From: Synechococcus sp. CBW1002
GTDB taxonomy: Bacteria > Cyanobacteriota > Cyanobacteriia > PCC-6307 > Cyanobiaceae
Assembly (NCBI RefSeq): GCF_015840915.1
Contig: NZ_CP060398.1
Location: 3,596,001-3,660,000 of the forward strand
Direction: 5' to 3'
DNA: 64,000 nt
Notes under the pieces: model-generated
What the model saw: the letters and a program-made list of their open reading frames with translations, nothing else
What the model was told of the DNA's origin: nothing
The model's database searches: none
Part shown: one piece after another, positions 7,426 to 22,400 of the stretch
How positions within the stretch are numbered: the first letter of the stretch is position 1
Layout of the letters: each line of letters opens with the position of its first letter
Translations under genes and position numbers: made by a program

Positions 7426-10400
7426 TTATACAAATTCGGCAATGAAGTCTTCGGACAAGACTGAGGATCCACCAAAGGTAAGAGTGGACGTACTCTCCAC
7501 TCCATCGACAATAGAAGAGAATGTTGCAACATTGCCAGTGAGAGAAACAAGGATATCGTCGTCGACAACAATGCGATCTAACGAGGAGAAGTCAAGGACA
7601 AGGTCGGAGGACCCGTCTAATTGATCAACCGTGTAGTAGATGAGGTCTTGACCTTCACCAGTGATAAATGTGTCGCTGCCGGTACCTCCACATATCAGAT
7701 CGTCACCATTGCCTGTATCAATGAAATCGTCATTGGCACCAGCACGGATAAAGTCATTGCCGGAGCTGCCTATGATTTCATCAGCACCGGCGCCAGAGCT
7801 GAAATAGACTCCATTAATTGCAATAGTGAATCCAGTCGGCGCATTGGAAGAAATGGTGCCTCCGCCTGCTGTAGAGGCGTAAGGATCCAGGGGGATTAAT
7901 GAAGCCTCGATTAGGCTAAAGCTAATATAAACATTGGACTGAGTAGCAAATCCACCAGCGGTTTCAACTATACGCTGTATGCCATTATTAAAGCTCTCAG
8001 GGCAAACTAGAATAGGCTGTTCGTCAGCAGTAGGAGTAGGCGTGACAAGAAGGCGTGGTATACCGTCAACATAGATGATGTCTAAGCTATCACTTTCGGA
8101 TGGCGTGACCCCGGCAGCGCACTCGATCATAGGTTGAGGTTTTGGTGATTCAGGATCAGGCTTCGGATGTGCAATAGGGTTGCGTGGTTGAGGTGTGATG
8201 GGCTCGGGAGATTGAGGTGGAATAGGATCGGGTACTTGAGGTGGAATAGGATCGGGTAATTGAGGTGAGACCCCTAAGCTGGAAAGCGGATGCTGTTCTC
8301 CATCCTCATCAATAAGTGAAACCAAGTAGCCACCAGGATCGTGCGTAAGCATAAACTGAACCGATACTTGGTTATTGGTCGTTTTGTCGTTATCGAATAC
8401 AGGGGCATCTGCTTCAGAACCAGCATCGTTGATCTTGATCAATTGGCTCAGAGTTGAAGACGATCCGATTGAAGAATCAGCGGTCTCTCGGCGGTAAACA
8501 AGAAGTTCGGCAGAAGGAGCTGAAATGAGCCGGTTGGAAGAATCGATCGATTGATGAATTGGTTCCTGGGAAAGAGTTACGGCTTCATGCGATGTTGGCT
8601 TGTTTTTATCAGGTTGTTGAGTTGTCTCGGAATTAGACGAACTAGATATAGGAGTGGTGGAATCCGAGCTAGTGCTTGAACCTGATTTGGTACTAGAGAC
8701 TGTTGGCGAGGCGCCTTTAACAGAATCTGAACCAGGGTCAGACCGGAAGCTGAGCTGGGCTGCACTTGGTTCCTGGGAGAGAGTTACGGCTTGGTGCGAT
8801 ATTGGCTTGGTTTCATTAGGTTGTTGAATTGTCTCGGAGTTAATTGAGCTAGATATAGGAGTGGTTGAATCCGAGCTAGTGCTTGAACCTGATATGGTAC
8901 TAGAGACTGTTGGCGAGGCGCCTTTAACAGAATCTGAACCAGGGTCAGACCGGAAGCTGAGCTGGGCTGCACTTGGTTCCTGGGAGAGAGTTACGGCTTG
9001 GTGCGATATTGGCTTGGTTTCATTAGGTTGTTGAATTGTCTCGGAGTTAATTGAGCTAGATATAGGAGTGGTTAGATCCGAGCTAGCGCTTAAACCTGAT
9101 GTGGTACTAGAGACTAATTCTTCTAGTGTGCTATTAACAGGCTCTGAACTGATGTCTGTACGGAAGCTGAGCAGGGCCGACTTAGTTCCTGCTAGAGATT
9201 CAAGTCTAAATCCACTGATTAAATCACCAGCATTTTCCTCACCGCTTTGGCTGCTCAGCACCAGGTGCAGCTCCCGTTGGCCGACGTCGGCAACCTCTTC
9301 TACCTCAAGGCTGATGCCAACATTGCGTAGCTGCTCAAGCCGCTGTTGATTAAAGGGAACGCTAATCAGTTTGGATATGTCACCAGGCTCAAAGACGATG
9401 TACCCCGCCACAGGGTTATAGTCGAGGCCTGTTTCGGCCGTGGCGTTGGCTGTGCTTGAGGCGTAGGTTACGACCTGGCGGCTACTGGCTTCGGTGCGAG
9501 AAAGCTCAAAGCGTGTTTCTCCACTGCCTACATTAGTTTTGAATGCTGTAAGGGTAAATCCATTACCAAATAGCTGAGTTGAGGCAATCGCGGACGATAG
9601 TGGTGCAGATAGAGTCGATAAGTTGGCTAAACCAGCTAAGTCCGACTCAACTGTGGAAGGCAGATCAGCCTCTGCGAGAACAACATTTCTAGTGAGCCAG
9701 CTGTCATCGCCAAGCTCAGGATTCAGCACATACACCAGAGTAGGACTGTCCAAGAACAGATTCTCTGAGGATGTGATGTAGGCGTTCCATAACGCTCCAC
9801 CAAAATTCGTGTCGAAGCTAGCGTCGCGCGAGAAGGTGAAGTAATGATCGCTGTAGAGCTTGATTTTATCAGAACTGTCTGGTGTAAGGAACAGCATGCG
9901 ATCATCGTTGAAGGCGTTGACCGCTTTAGGGTCAAAGGATAGAATATTGCTGCCATAATCAAACGAACTGATCAGTTCAATATTCTGTAGTTTGGTGCCT
10001 GGAAGATATTCACGAACAGGTAAACCATCAAGGCGGAAGTCGTATCTTTGATCGACATCGCCTTGCAGCAGCAGAGTATCGATCCCGGGGCCGGCATCAA
10101 TGCGGAAGAAGTCGTTGCCAGTAATGGCGATCGTATCGCCCCCAGCGCCGGTATAGACGACATCAGCGCCCCCGTTGGTGATGACGGTGTCATCGCCGGC
10201 CAGGCTGTAAATCACATCAGCGAGAGGGCTGCCAATCAGTGTGTCAGGACCATTGGTTCCAATTTGAGAAGCGATGTCAAGGAAATCGCCGCCAAAGAGA
10301 ACGTATTGATTGTCGACGGCCAGCGACGGGTCAGACGGATCCGAGAGCAGGATATCGGAGAAGCCATCACCATTGACATCGAGATTGCCATCGAGCGAGT

Positions 10401-13400
10401 AACCAGCTAAGGAATAGCCACTCTGATTAATCTGATTGTCGCCAAAGGCTGGTTGCGTGCTGTTGTAGGCAATGGAGACCGCAGCCGACATGGCACCCGG
10501 ATAAGTACCGTTGACTTGATTGGTGACATACAGTGTATTGCCATCGATGCTTGGCGTTACCGCCTGTGGTGCATTGCCGATGTTATTGGCTAGTGTGACA
10601 GCGTTTTTGAAGTAACCACCGGCATACGAACTAGAAGTCAACCCTAAATTGCCCGCCTCTTGTAGTGTTATGGGTAAGGTGTGAGTTGTTCCGGCAGTGA
10701 TCAACGAACCACTGTTGAGTTCAACCGGCTGATCAGGCGATAGATGATCAATATTCAGTGCGACCGGGAAGAAATAGGCATCAGTCGAACTGGTTGACCA
10801 GGGTGTATAGGTGAGATAGAGGTTGGCCTGATCTGTGGTGATGGATGGAGTATTGATTCCTGTTGTCGTGCTATCCCAGAGCGTCCAGTCTGCAGATGCC
10901 GATGTGTTGTTAGCACTGGCACCCTGAGCAGTTGGAGCAAAGGCGAGAAGCAGACTACCATTTTCGACGTTATTACCACCACCTTTGGAATAACCGCGGA
11001 AAGCCAGAACAGTGCGACCCTGATAGGTGGTGGCTGCGATGGGGGAGGTGACGATCACGGCACCAGCGTTGTCCCAACCCTCGTTGGGTGGTGTTGTACT
11101 AAGGCCGGTATCAATATTGATGGTGCTGCTGGAGCCCGTGTAGGCATTATTCTGCGCGAGTGTGCTTCCCCAGGCATCGGGGCTGGTTGGATCATGGCTG
11201 TATAAATAGCGGATGTTAAGGTCCTCATCATTATTGCCCGCGTATCCGGCCGGAAAATAGATGGCTAAGCGCTCACCTTCGCTGACCAGTGTTGGTGTCA
11301 GCAGCGTGTATTCTGAGCTTGTATTCTGGTTAGACTTGAGTAAATAACTGGTCCAGTTGCTGGTTTCGTATAGGTCCTTAGGCCCGTTGGAATCATTAAG
11401 ATCTGCATAGGCAATCCAGATGTTGTTCGCGCTTCCATAGCCTTCTTTTGTGTTGTTTGAGGTGGGAATAGCGACAAACAACTTGCCGTTGTGAATGGCA
11501 GCACCAGGTGTCAGCGGGGCGATTGACTCGGATGGGAACGTTCCACCTGCGAGACTTTTAATCTGAGTGAGGTCGATTTGTTCATAGCTGACATTATTCG
11601 GATCAAGGCTATTCTGACTAATGCCCAGATTTAAAAGGTTGCTAAGACTGGAATTTAAAGACTTTGTTGTAACTGTGTACAGATTTCCTAGCTCATCTCG
11701 GGCGATTGTGGGGGCCGGATTTCCTAAGCCGCCTTCCGACAGGTTTGTGTTAATGAGATTCTCAACCGAGTCAATATCAATCGGTGCTTGATATTTCAGG
11801 ATCGGCGAGAACCAATTCTGCAGGGATTGATACTCGTCGCTATAGGATGATGTTGTGACATCGTAGAGTTCGATTGAGTTATAGGGATTGAGGGCTGCTT
11901 TAAGGTTGCTAAGATTAAAGGTGTTGGTTGTTTGATCGACATTGAAGAGAGCACCATCAATGAGTGCTGAATAGATGGCAGCTGGCTTGCCATCGCTCTG
12001 GGCTTGGTAAGACGGCCCCTGTGGTGTCAGGGCGATCAGGATATCGTCGACACCATTGCCATTGACATCACCAGCCGCGCGAAGACTCCACAGAGAAAAG
12101 ACGGGCGCTTGCGGTGCTGATGCAATCCAGAGTGACTCGTTGGCATCGAAGTAATCCTCATAACCGTCCCCATTGAGATCGCCAAAGGAGGTGGTGGTAT
12201 TGAAGGCTGGATCGCCTGATAGGGGGCCTGCTGCTGTGGACGTCCAGCCAGCAGTGTCGGAGGTAAGAGCGTTGGAGAAGAGTTGTTGAGCGCTGGCGAT
12301 GGGATCAGCGGCATTGGCCGATGCCAGCCATGCGTCTGGATCAGTGAATGATCCGCTAATGGTGTAAGCCTGACCGCCGCTCGATGCGCTGAGGCTCAGG
12401 CTGCCTGAGCCGGTGAGCGCTGCGGAAATCGTGCTTGTCTGCGTGGTTCCAGGCAGTACAGGTGCGAGCTGAACCGTTTGCTCAGCAGCTACTGGGTTGT
12501 TGTTGATCAGCCAACCGTCCGGAGTGGCAGCACCATTGATCAGGCGCAGACCTGACGACGATGTGGTGGTGTTGCTGGCAGTAATGATATCGAGATCTGG
12601 ATTGCTGACGATGAGGTCATCATTGCCATCACCATCGATGTCACCAACGGCGGTGAGGGTCGATGGTGCTGATGTGTTGCTTTGGCTGATCAGCCAACCA
12701 CCTGCTCCATCTGGGAGCTGAATGGTGGAGTTGATCCAGCTGGAACTGTCGGGCTCATGGAGAGCGGGGACCACATTGATCTGTACTGCATCGGAGTTGG
12801 CATCAATGCTGGAGAGCAGCAGATTTCCATCCACCACGACAGGAACGCTGGCCAGGTCTGTGCGAATTCCACCATTCATGGAATCGATCCGACTGGTTTG
12901 CCAGAGCAGATCCGTATCGGTGCTGACGACGCCATCGGCACTGAGGTTCACGCCATCGGCTAATGCACCATCCAGTGAGAAGAAATCAAGTCTTTGCAGA
13001 TTGATGGACTGATCGTTGTTGGTGTAGGTGAGGGCGAGGCCTGTATCGGTGGTCGTGAGGCCTGGTGCCGTGGTGGGATTGATCGCAGGCTCGGTTTCTG
13101 TGGCCGAGAAGCTGGAGGCAAGGGTGAGGCTGCTGGCGGAGAAACTCAGGATGTACAGGTTGATGGTGCCGTTGTTGTTCAGCGCTACGACTGGATCGCC
13201 CCCTAGTAGCGTGGCCACCGGAGCGGCGGTGGCGGTGATGGAGTTGAAGCCAACGGTGCCATCGCCGGCCACACTGCGCTGGAGCAGTTGCTTAGGTTTA
13301 GTCCAGCTATCACTGGTTTCGTAGCGGTCAGCAACGCTGACCTCGATGTCATTGCTGGAGCTGTTGATCCCAGCCAGCAGTAGCCCGAGGCTTGAGCTGC

Positions 13401-16400
13401 TGTCAGCTTGGAGGATGGACACCAGGTTGCTGCCGGAGCTGATCAGCGCTGTGCTGTTGGTGTCGATTGTCTCCCAGTTGCTACCGTCCAGGGCAAGGGT
13501 CTGCAGTTGCAAGAGATCCGGAGATGCGCTGCTGCTGTAACTGAGCAGGAGCCCATCGCCTGTTTGGGTGAGACCGAGTCCGCTGCTTTGACCTGGATCG
13601 GTGAAGGCCTGCGCTGACCAGCTGGAGCTGGTGGCGGGGCTCAAACTGGTGGCTAGATAGATCTCAGTACTGGGACTGTTGACCGTGCCGCCCTGGTAAG
13701 CGATCACGGTTTGCCCGTTTTGGCTGATGACAGCAAGAGGACCTGAGGCGGTTTGAGAAGCCACACCACTGTTGTATTCAACGTTGATCTGCTCAGACCA
13801 GCCAGAAGGAAGGGATGGATTGCTGCTGGCGGTTCTCAACAGATCACTGGTGTTATTGTTCGCGATGTAATAAACGGCGAGCTGTTCGCTGCCGTTGATG
13901 GTTTCGTTGACAAGTGATGCCTGCTGCGCCGATTGAGTACCGCCGTTGGTTGGGATCACATATTGAGTAGCCCAACTGTTGCTGGCGGCATCGTTGAGGC
14001 TGGTGATATTGATCTCGTTATTGCCATCACCGAGATAGGAGAGGTAGAGCGTGCCATCAAAGGCTGTCAGTGATGGTGGTTTAGCGCTGGTCATGCCTGT
14101 GGGCAGGGCCTGCCAGTCCGCCCAGGATGTTCCTCCATCAGTACTGGAACTCCAGTAGATGAGGTTGTCGCTGTTTCCTTGCACCGCCATGTAGAGGGTG
14201 TCCTCCAGCTGAGCGAGGGCCGGTGCTGCCGTTGAGGAACCGCCGTCGACACCACTCCATGGCGTGTAGCTGCTTGATGTGATGTCTGGGCTGGTGGACA
14301 CCGCTGAATACAGGGTGTTGGAGACCTCGCCGTCGCTGGAGCTGGAATCAATCCACAACAAGGCCAGCGCATCACCTTGATTCAAGAAAGCAGGAGCTAA
14401 ATTGCTGCTAAAGGTGCTGCTGTCTGATTGGGCGGAGGCGATGGTCGCCGGTGAACTCCAGTTGGTCAGCGTTGCGCTGTCTGGATCAAAACTGCTGATC
14501 TGCAGCGCTCCGCCGGGGTCTGTGAAGCCCAGGTAGAGGTTTTGCTCAAAGAAACCCAGAGCCGGGGCGGTGTTGGTGGCAAAGCCGGGTTCCAGAGTGC
14601 TGAGGTTGGCCCAGTTGCTCCAGCTGCTGCCGCCATCGTTGCTCTGGGCAAACCAGATCGAGGTGTCGCCGGCTCCAGTGCCTTTGACTGCGGCATAGAG
14701 GGTGTTGCCTACGGCGATGACGGAGGGGCTGGCGTTGGAGAGGCCATCGCTGATCTGCTGGCCTGGGAGGGTCGTCAGCGGTGCATTGCTGTCTGGATCA
14801 ACCGGGCTGAGGAAGCCGAAACCCGAACCGATGGGAAGTTGATCGGAGTTGCGGCCGTAGAGGATGCCAGTGGTGCTGCCAGCGCCCTGGTTGCCCTCTG
14901 CAGCGGTGCTGAGATTGTCGCTCAGGAAGAGCGCAAGATCAGCGAGGCCGTCGCCGTTGATATCACCAGCTGGGAGAACTTGCGTATCCGGTGAGACGGT
15001 GAAGTTATAGTGGTTGTAGAGGTAGTCGGCGAGGATTTCCTGAGTGTTGGCACCGAGTTCAATGCGCACATTGTTGATGAACTCACCCGGCTGGATGGAG
15101 ATGAAATCGCCGTAGCCATCACCATTGAAATCACCGATCGAGCGAAGTGAGCCAGCGGTGGTCGTGGCGAGTCCATCCAGCAAGTAGCCCGTGTTGCTGG
15201 CAAGCTTGCTGAGCTGCAGATTATTGATTGCTTCGAGATAGGGGTGGCCCCATGCCAAATAGGCACTGGCATTTGGGCCGGATCCTAGCAGAATGTCGTT
15301 GATTCCATCACCGTTGATATCACCACCTCCAAAGGTGCCCTGTCCGGTGTATCCGAGTGCACCGTTTCCGAGTGCACTAAAGATGGAGATACTCAGATCT
15401 GTACCATCGGCTCGTTTTAACTGACCGATGGATCCGGAAGCCACGCTGCCGATGGCGGGATTGGCGTTGTTAGAAGATGGGAAGACTTGATCGTTGCCAA
15501 ACAGCACATAGCCATTGCCGGCGCCGCTGGAGGCGTTGTAGGCCTGAATCAGGAGGTCGCTGTAGCCGTCTTCATTGACATCACCAAGATCAACCAGGCC
15601 GTTACCAAAGTTGTCAGAGATATCTGCACCATAGAGGGTCAGGCCACTGGCCAGGTGCGCGAGGTATTGATAACCCTGCTCCAGATTGATGGACTGGACC
15701 CATGTGGGAGCGCTTGTGCTATCAGAGAAAAAGCTTTGGTTGGTGTCAACAAAATAGACCGCACCGGAGCCTCCAGTTTGTGGAGCTCCGATCGCAAGGA
15801 TCGAATTATTGTTGGTGTTGTGAAAGTCGATAAAGCTCAGACTGGATCCAAAGCCTGAATCTCCCAGGGTGTTCCAGGGCAGAGCCCCATAAAAGGTTGC
15901 GCCTCCGTTCTTGGTGTCGGCGACGACTTCGGCTGTAATCGCCTTGTTCAGAGCAGCCAGGTCATCGCTGCTGCCGAACAGATAGACTGCACCAACTGCT
16001 CCAGTTTGAATCGCCTGGTTGTTGGCGTAAGTCGCATCGCCGATATGATCCACCTGCAGGGCCTTGAGGTTCTGCATATACGTGGATTGCTCTGCCGACA
16101 GTGAGGAGCTACTGGCGACGTCAATCAGACCGGCGTTGTTAACGCCCTGATTACTGGAAACGGTGTAGTTGTTGTCTTCGGATGGAAGCTCAATCTTGAT
16201 CAGTGCACCATCGCCATAGAAATCTTTCGTTCTTTTCTTCCCAGCTGCCGCCTCCTGCACAGCCTCTGTGCCGCTGTAGAGCAGGGATGCCTGCACGCCG
16301 GGGGCAGAGATGGCGATCCCGCCTGCGCCATTGACAGCAATTGATGTGGCGAACTGGCTTCCCCAGTACGTCGTCGTTGTGTTGTCTGAGCCGGTCGCAC

Positions 16401-19400
16401 CGGGGGTGATGGTGATGGTGCTTCCCCACGAACCGAGAATCGGGTTGCTGAGAGGCTGGGCCTCACCGGTATCCCAGCCATTGGGTTCGGTGGACGTGGT
16501 GCTGTAGCTGTAGAGTGCACCAATCGGTACCAACGATGCAACTGAACCGCTGCTATCGATCGATGTGAGATAGTTTGGCGCACCGATCCACAGCGTTGCG
16601 CCATCAAAGGCCAACGCAGACCCGAAGTTCGCCACACTGATGTCGTCGCTGCTGCTCGCCGGAGGCTGAGCTGGCGTCAGAACAGTCACGTAATCCCCGA
16701 CCTCACTGGGGTTGGACAGATCAATCGTTGTGGCCGCACCAGTACTGGTGAGGGAGGCCTCAATCCATTGACCATCGATGATGACGACGCGACCACCGTC
16801 ATTGGCCTGAGGTGACGCGATGATCAGGTCACTCGTGCTGTCCTGATTGACGTCGGCAACCAGCATGGTCTGGCCGAAGTTCTGGCCCCAGCCGGCGGTG
16901 GGATCGGCCTTGATCAGCAGGCCCCCGCTGCTGCTGGGGCTGAAGGCATCACCAAGCAGGGGCAGATTGGGAGTTTCGGGAGAGAAGTTGCTGTTCGCGA
17001 GGGCGTTCAGCCAGGTAGTGGGTGCCTGCGCCGTGTTAGCGCTAGGTTTCCCACCTGCGGATTGCCCTGTGTATTGAATCCAGACGCGACCAGCGGGATC
17101 GCTGAGGGCATTGGTGGAGAAGGGCTGAGCGATCGCCAGCCAGCCATTCGTGTTGTTGTTGCTATCAATGAATGAACCGAACACCTGCGACTGCCCAAAG
17201 CTGTTGGCGGGAGTGAATTCTGCAGAACTACTGGCACCAGCGGCAGTATCAGCGCTCTTGAGCACCTCGCCGCTGTCGACATACTTGAGCTGCAATGGTG
17301 CTTGTTCGATCACCTGGGCCGTTGCGATGGCCTTGTTGCTGGCCTGCAGCTGGTTGAGGGCCGAGGAGCTGACCACCCCGGCTGACTGCATAGCAGCAAT
17401 GCTGCTTGCAGTGCTATTGACGTCAACGTCGGTGGTTGTGCCCACCGTGATCGTGCTGGAGCCTTCAACAAAGCTGAAGGAATAGGTGGCGCTATAGCGA
17501 TCCTTGAGCTGTTCGCCTGGTGCAGCCGGCAGAAGATCCTTAGGGATTACCAGGCTGAAGGCGGGGGCATTGCTCAGTATGGTGTAGTTTAGATTGTCTT
17601 TGTTGGCAAGTGGCTGCAATGACTGCAGGCTTTGATCGCCGATTAACACCTGATCGGCGGTTAGCGAAATCGTAACGGGTGACTGTGTGGTGTCGGTGAG
17701 ATTCGACAATGTGACATTGACTTCGGTGAGTGTCTTGTTTGATGGAGTTGTGATGGTTTCCTGCCAACTGCCGCTGGTCCAACTGGACGTGGGCACGTTA
17801 ATCACCAGACCGTCCTGAAACGATCCCCCGCTGTTGTAGCTGGGTATGCTGGGATCCACTGCCAGCAGGGGATCAAGGCTGCTGGCCTCAGTCCAGGTCT
17901 TCGTGCTGGCATCGTAACTGCTGGTATAGGTGGCCAGGGATGCAGCATTGGGGTTCACATTGCGGGCATCCCAATGTCTGGATATAGCCCCAGAAATGAC
18001 ACCTGGATCAGGCGTCTTGGTGGCGATCTCGGAGCCCAGGCTGGCAAGCAGGCTGAGGGCCTCCTGCGCGTTGGGAGCAGGCCAGTTTCCTGACAAATTG
18101 GCTGCGAAGGCCGCACTACTGAGGGCTTTGTCGTAGAAGGCGAGTTGATCAATCGCGCCCTTTGAATTATTAGCCAGCAACTGCGCTCGATCGTTGAGAT
18201 TGATCAGCGGATAGGGATTGAAGACGTTCGCATCACTGGCCACCAACTGGTTATCCACATACAGGGACGCCGTGCCCATATTGGTGGGCAGTTGGGTAAC
18301 GATACCGTTGGCTTCGTAGGTCTGATAGGTGGGCAGGAAAGACGCCACGATGTAGTGCCAGTTCCCATCGCGGAGATCGGCAGGCACCGTGCCAGCGACG
18401 TCAGAGGTGATTGCCGTTCCGGGGCCGACATCAAACACCAGCTGGCCGGAACCATTCACCGAGATAGCGGTGCCTCGGCTCAGGACGAAGTCGAGCTCAT
18501 AGCCGGAGTAACTCTCGGTGGTTAAGGGGCTGGGCAGGTTGCCGGAGCTGGGCTGGGTGGAATCTGCACTGTCGGGCGCAAGCGAGAAATTAACCTTCGC
18601 TTCGCCGGTTGCCTCCTGAAATTCCCAGAGTGCTGTGAACATGGAAGAAAGACCTGTGCTGATCCCCTCTGTGACGGTGACCAGGCCCCTGTTCAACAGC
18701 GCTGTGCTGGTGTCGACTGCAATGTTGTTGAGGCTGGAATTGGGCAGGCCGGTGTTGCTGTCGATGGCATTGTTGAATTCCAGCTGTGTTGATGGCACAC
18801 TGGCAATCGTGGTGGCATTGGCTCCATCGATTCCAATCAGTTCTGAAGCCCCGACATCGTAATTTTTTAGAAATTCGCTGACGCCATCAAGCGTTGAGCC
18901 ACTGACCAGATTTTTGAGCAGCAGCGCGTTGTTGTACAGATTGCTGCCACCATTGCCATTCATGGCAGTCGTGTTAGCCCCAGTGGCGACGATGCCCCAT
19001 TCCCAGCCAAAGAGGTCTGTGGCTGCGCCCTCAAGCGGTACATTCGCCAGACCCAATGCAGAAGCCTGCTGGTTGCTGATCCGGTCGACTACGAAGCTGG
19101 CATTCAGCAACCAGCCTTCCGGCAGTGTCGACGGTCCGATTGCCACATCAGTGGGTTGACCCAACGCCACTAGGCCGGCTCCGTTGGGGTTGTCGAGGGG
19201 GCTGTCGCTCAGCTTCGCCCAGAATTCGATCGTATAGGGACTGCTGGGGGCGCCGGGACTGGCCACCAGCGCTGAGTTCGTGATGGGAGAACTGAAACTC
19301 CTGTTCAGTTGGATACTACCGCTGCCGCTATTGAGATCAAAGTCACTGATGTCGATGATCGTGGTGTCAGCGGGAATCCCTGGACCGGTGATCCGATCAC

Positions 19401-22400
19401 CCACCGCCAGATCGCCCTGGCTCACTCCAGTGACGCTGAGAGTGTTGCCGCTGATGCTGCCGCTGAAACTGCTCTGTGGGAGCTGGCTGGTGGCATCGAT
19501 CGCCTGCAAATCCGTTGCGATCAGGTTCTGGCTCTGATTGATCCTGTAGGTGCCTGTTCCGTTGGTCTGATCAACCGTCTCTAAGGATTGGATCTTGGTG
19601 CCGGCAAGTACTCCTGGCCCCGCCAGCAAGTCACCTTCCTCTAACCGCCCGGCGGTCAAGGCATTGACGGTGAGGATGTCGCCGCTGATCGCGCCGGTGA
19701 ATCTGGCGATGGCACTGCCTGCAGCCAAGCTGGCGGCTGGAATGTTGCTGGCGATTTGTCGAAACGCGCCAATTGTGGAGCCCAGCCCTGTGCTGAGAAC
19801 ACCGGTGCCATCGATGTTCTGAACCGCGCTTGCCTGGGATTTGGGCAGAGCACCGGCAATCGCCAGATTCAGTCCAGTTTCGGAGGCAAAGGTGTTGGTA
19901 TATGTTGAGCTTTCTGTTCCGAGATTGATATCACTAACGCCGCTTTGCAGCTCACCGAACTGCAAATAGAGGTAAGGTTGATCGTTAAGAACGCTCTGGC
20001 GATAGGGGGTGCGTACCCCCTGACTCCAGGTGATGAGCGGACTCTCGGCGATACTGCCATCAGCTTGCAGCAGCTGCTGGGATGCGATGGAGATGTCTTC
20101 GATCGTCAGGCCAACATGTGCATCCTGATCCCAAGGGATGGTCTGAATCGTCGAATTGCCGTTGGCATCAGCGAACAGCGATTCCCACTGAAAGTTTGTG
20201 GCATCCGGATTGATCCAACCGGTTTTGATCACCGTTGGTAGAGGTTCAATCGCCTTCAGGATCGCAGGGCTGTCAGTGGATCCCAGCGTCAGGCTGCGGC
20301 TGAGGCTATAAGTCCCATCACTGTTGATAGCTGTGATTTTGGCTGGATCGCCGGTGCCGCTGCCAATGATTCGATCACCTACAGACAGCAGGACATCTGG
20401 GCTTTTGACGGTAAGGGTGGAGGCGTCAATCCACCCTTCAAAGCCACTGTCCTTGATTGCATCGATGGATGTTTCCGTCCAAACCAACAACGTGCCGAGG
20501 CCGCCTGGGGCATCTGCATTTGGCACATTGAATGCTTGAAGATGCTGGATGACCGCGTTCTCTGGTTTATAGAGAAGAGACGGAGATGGGGCCTCCCAAC
20601 CCGTTGACCCACCGGCATAGATACGGTAATTAATCTGCTGATTGCCGTATAAGGCTTCCAGGAAGTTCTGGTAGTTAGTGACTCCATCCCCTTCTGCCGT
20701 AACGGGGATCACCTGATCAGTGGCCTCCACCCATGCTACAAGGGTGTTGCCAAGATACTTGTCGCCATTGGCGCCTTCAATCGTGATCGCAGTCGGGGTG
20801 CTGGCAGCGCTGAAAAAGGGGATGCTATTATTAGAGGAAGATTGATAGAGCTGCTCAAGACTTAGCTGATCTGGTGTAACCTCTGGCTTGGCGGTGTATC
20901 CAGATGGGGCCTGCTCATCCTTGACCCTGCCATTCAGATACACCACACTGGCTTCGTCAGAGTCGGTTTGGGTGATATATGTGACACGATTCTGCACCGG
21001 CCATGCGGCCATCGCGTCGATCAGAGGGAAATCATCGCGAAGCCCGTTGCTCAGGAATACGCCGCTATTGGGCACGCTTGGCTGGGCACTGAACTGCTCG
21101 TCGGCTACGAAATTGTTGAGGCTCAGTGTTTCAGGAGTTACGTCGTAACTCGGTGGCGGTGGCGCTGGCTGGCTCTCCGTGGTGAGGCTATTGACAACCG
21201 CATCGGGCAACGTCAGTCGCACAACAGGTTGACTTTTTCCGATATCTTCTTCGGCCACCAATAACGGTTGATCCAGGTCGACCCGCTGGATCACGCCACC
21301 ACTCAGACTGACGGTGGCGGTAACTGAATTGGCCTGGCTGGTTTCTGAGGCGTCGGGATTGATGTCGGGATTGAGGAGAGTAAGGGCGGTTGTGCTGGAG
21401 AAGCTGCTGTACAGCTGTACCGGGACATTTCTATAGGTGTAGAGGCTGTTTTGGGTGGCGCTTGGCGCGGTAATCTCCCCGGTAAGCGGATCGAATTCGG
21501 GATAGATCAAGTTGTCTGACTGATCCGCGGGGTTTACTGATACGCTGGAGACCCGCACAATTGTCTGAATCTTCAGTGTGGGCGGGTTAGTGCTGCTCGG
21601 TTTCAGTGTGATCAGGGGCAGATCAGCAAGAATGTTTCCCGAACTGCTGCCAGGGTCCGGAGGCGAGGCGATGCCGGTGGAGTACACATCGAGAAGTAGC
21701 GCATAGATGCCACTGTTCGTCTGTGTTTCAGGTAGCCCCAGATACGATCCGCCTGAACTGATATGGAAACTGCTTGCCTGGATACTGCCATTGAGGACCG
21801 AGAAGCTAGCCTTGGCTGCCGTCTGGTCATCCCCATCGGCTGTAACACCAATGATTGGTACATTGGTATATGTGCCATCGTTCAGGCCGGAGCCAGGATT
21901 GTAAAGGCTCAGTGCATTGCTACCCGTTGTTTCCGGCGGGTTGATGGCTCCAATGGCAGTCGGATTTAGCGTTAACAGCTGCAGGTTGCTGGCTTGCCGG
22001 CCTAACAGCGGCTGGCTGTTCGCGCCAGTCGATGTTGAAGCTGAAAAATATGAATTACTGCCATACTGCGGCGAATAGAGGAAGGGATAAGCATCCCCAT
22101 CGGAGGCACTGGTGTTGCTAACTAAGGAGCCGTTGGCGGAGGCGGTGGTACCAGTTGCCGGAGCGGGAAGCGAAGCCAGTGGATCTTTGCGGACATCTGG
22201 TGTGGTATCGGAGCTGGTGGTACCGTCTATTGTTGAAGCTGGCAGAGACTGGGTATTCTGATCCGCCACCTCCGTATCTTGCTTTTTTACTGGCCCGATA
22301 TCCTTGGTGAGATAATAGCTAAAAACAGGGACGTAAGCGCCAAAAGGCAGAGCGACTCCGATGTTGGCGAAGAATTGTTCGGTGCCAGATTCTTTGCCTA

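Noticed and set aside
12400-19860. Many plus-strand frames of 60-150 codons within the giant gene
   Set aside because: All lie antisense to a continuous 5,549-codon frame with recognisable domains; none has motif or spacing of its own.
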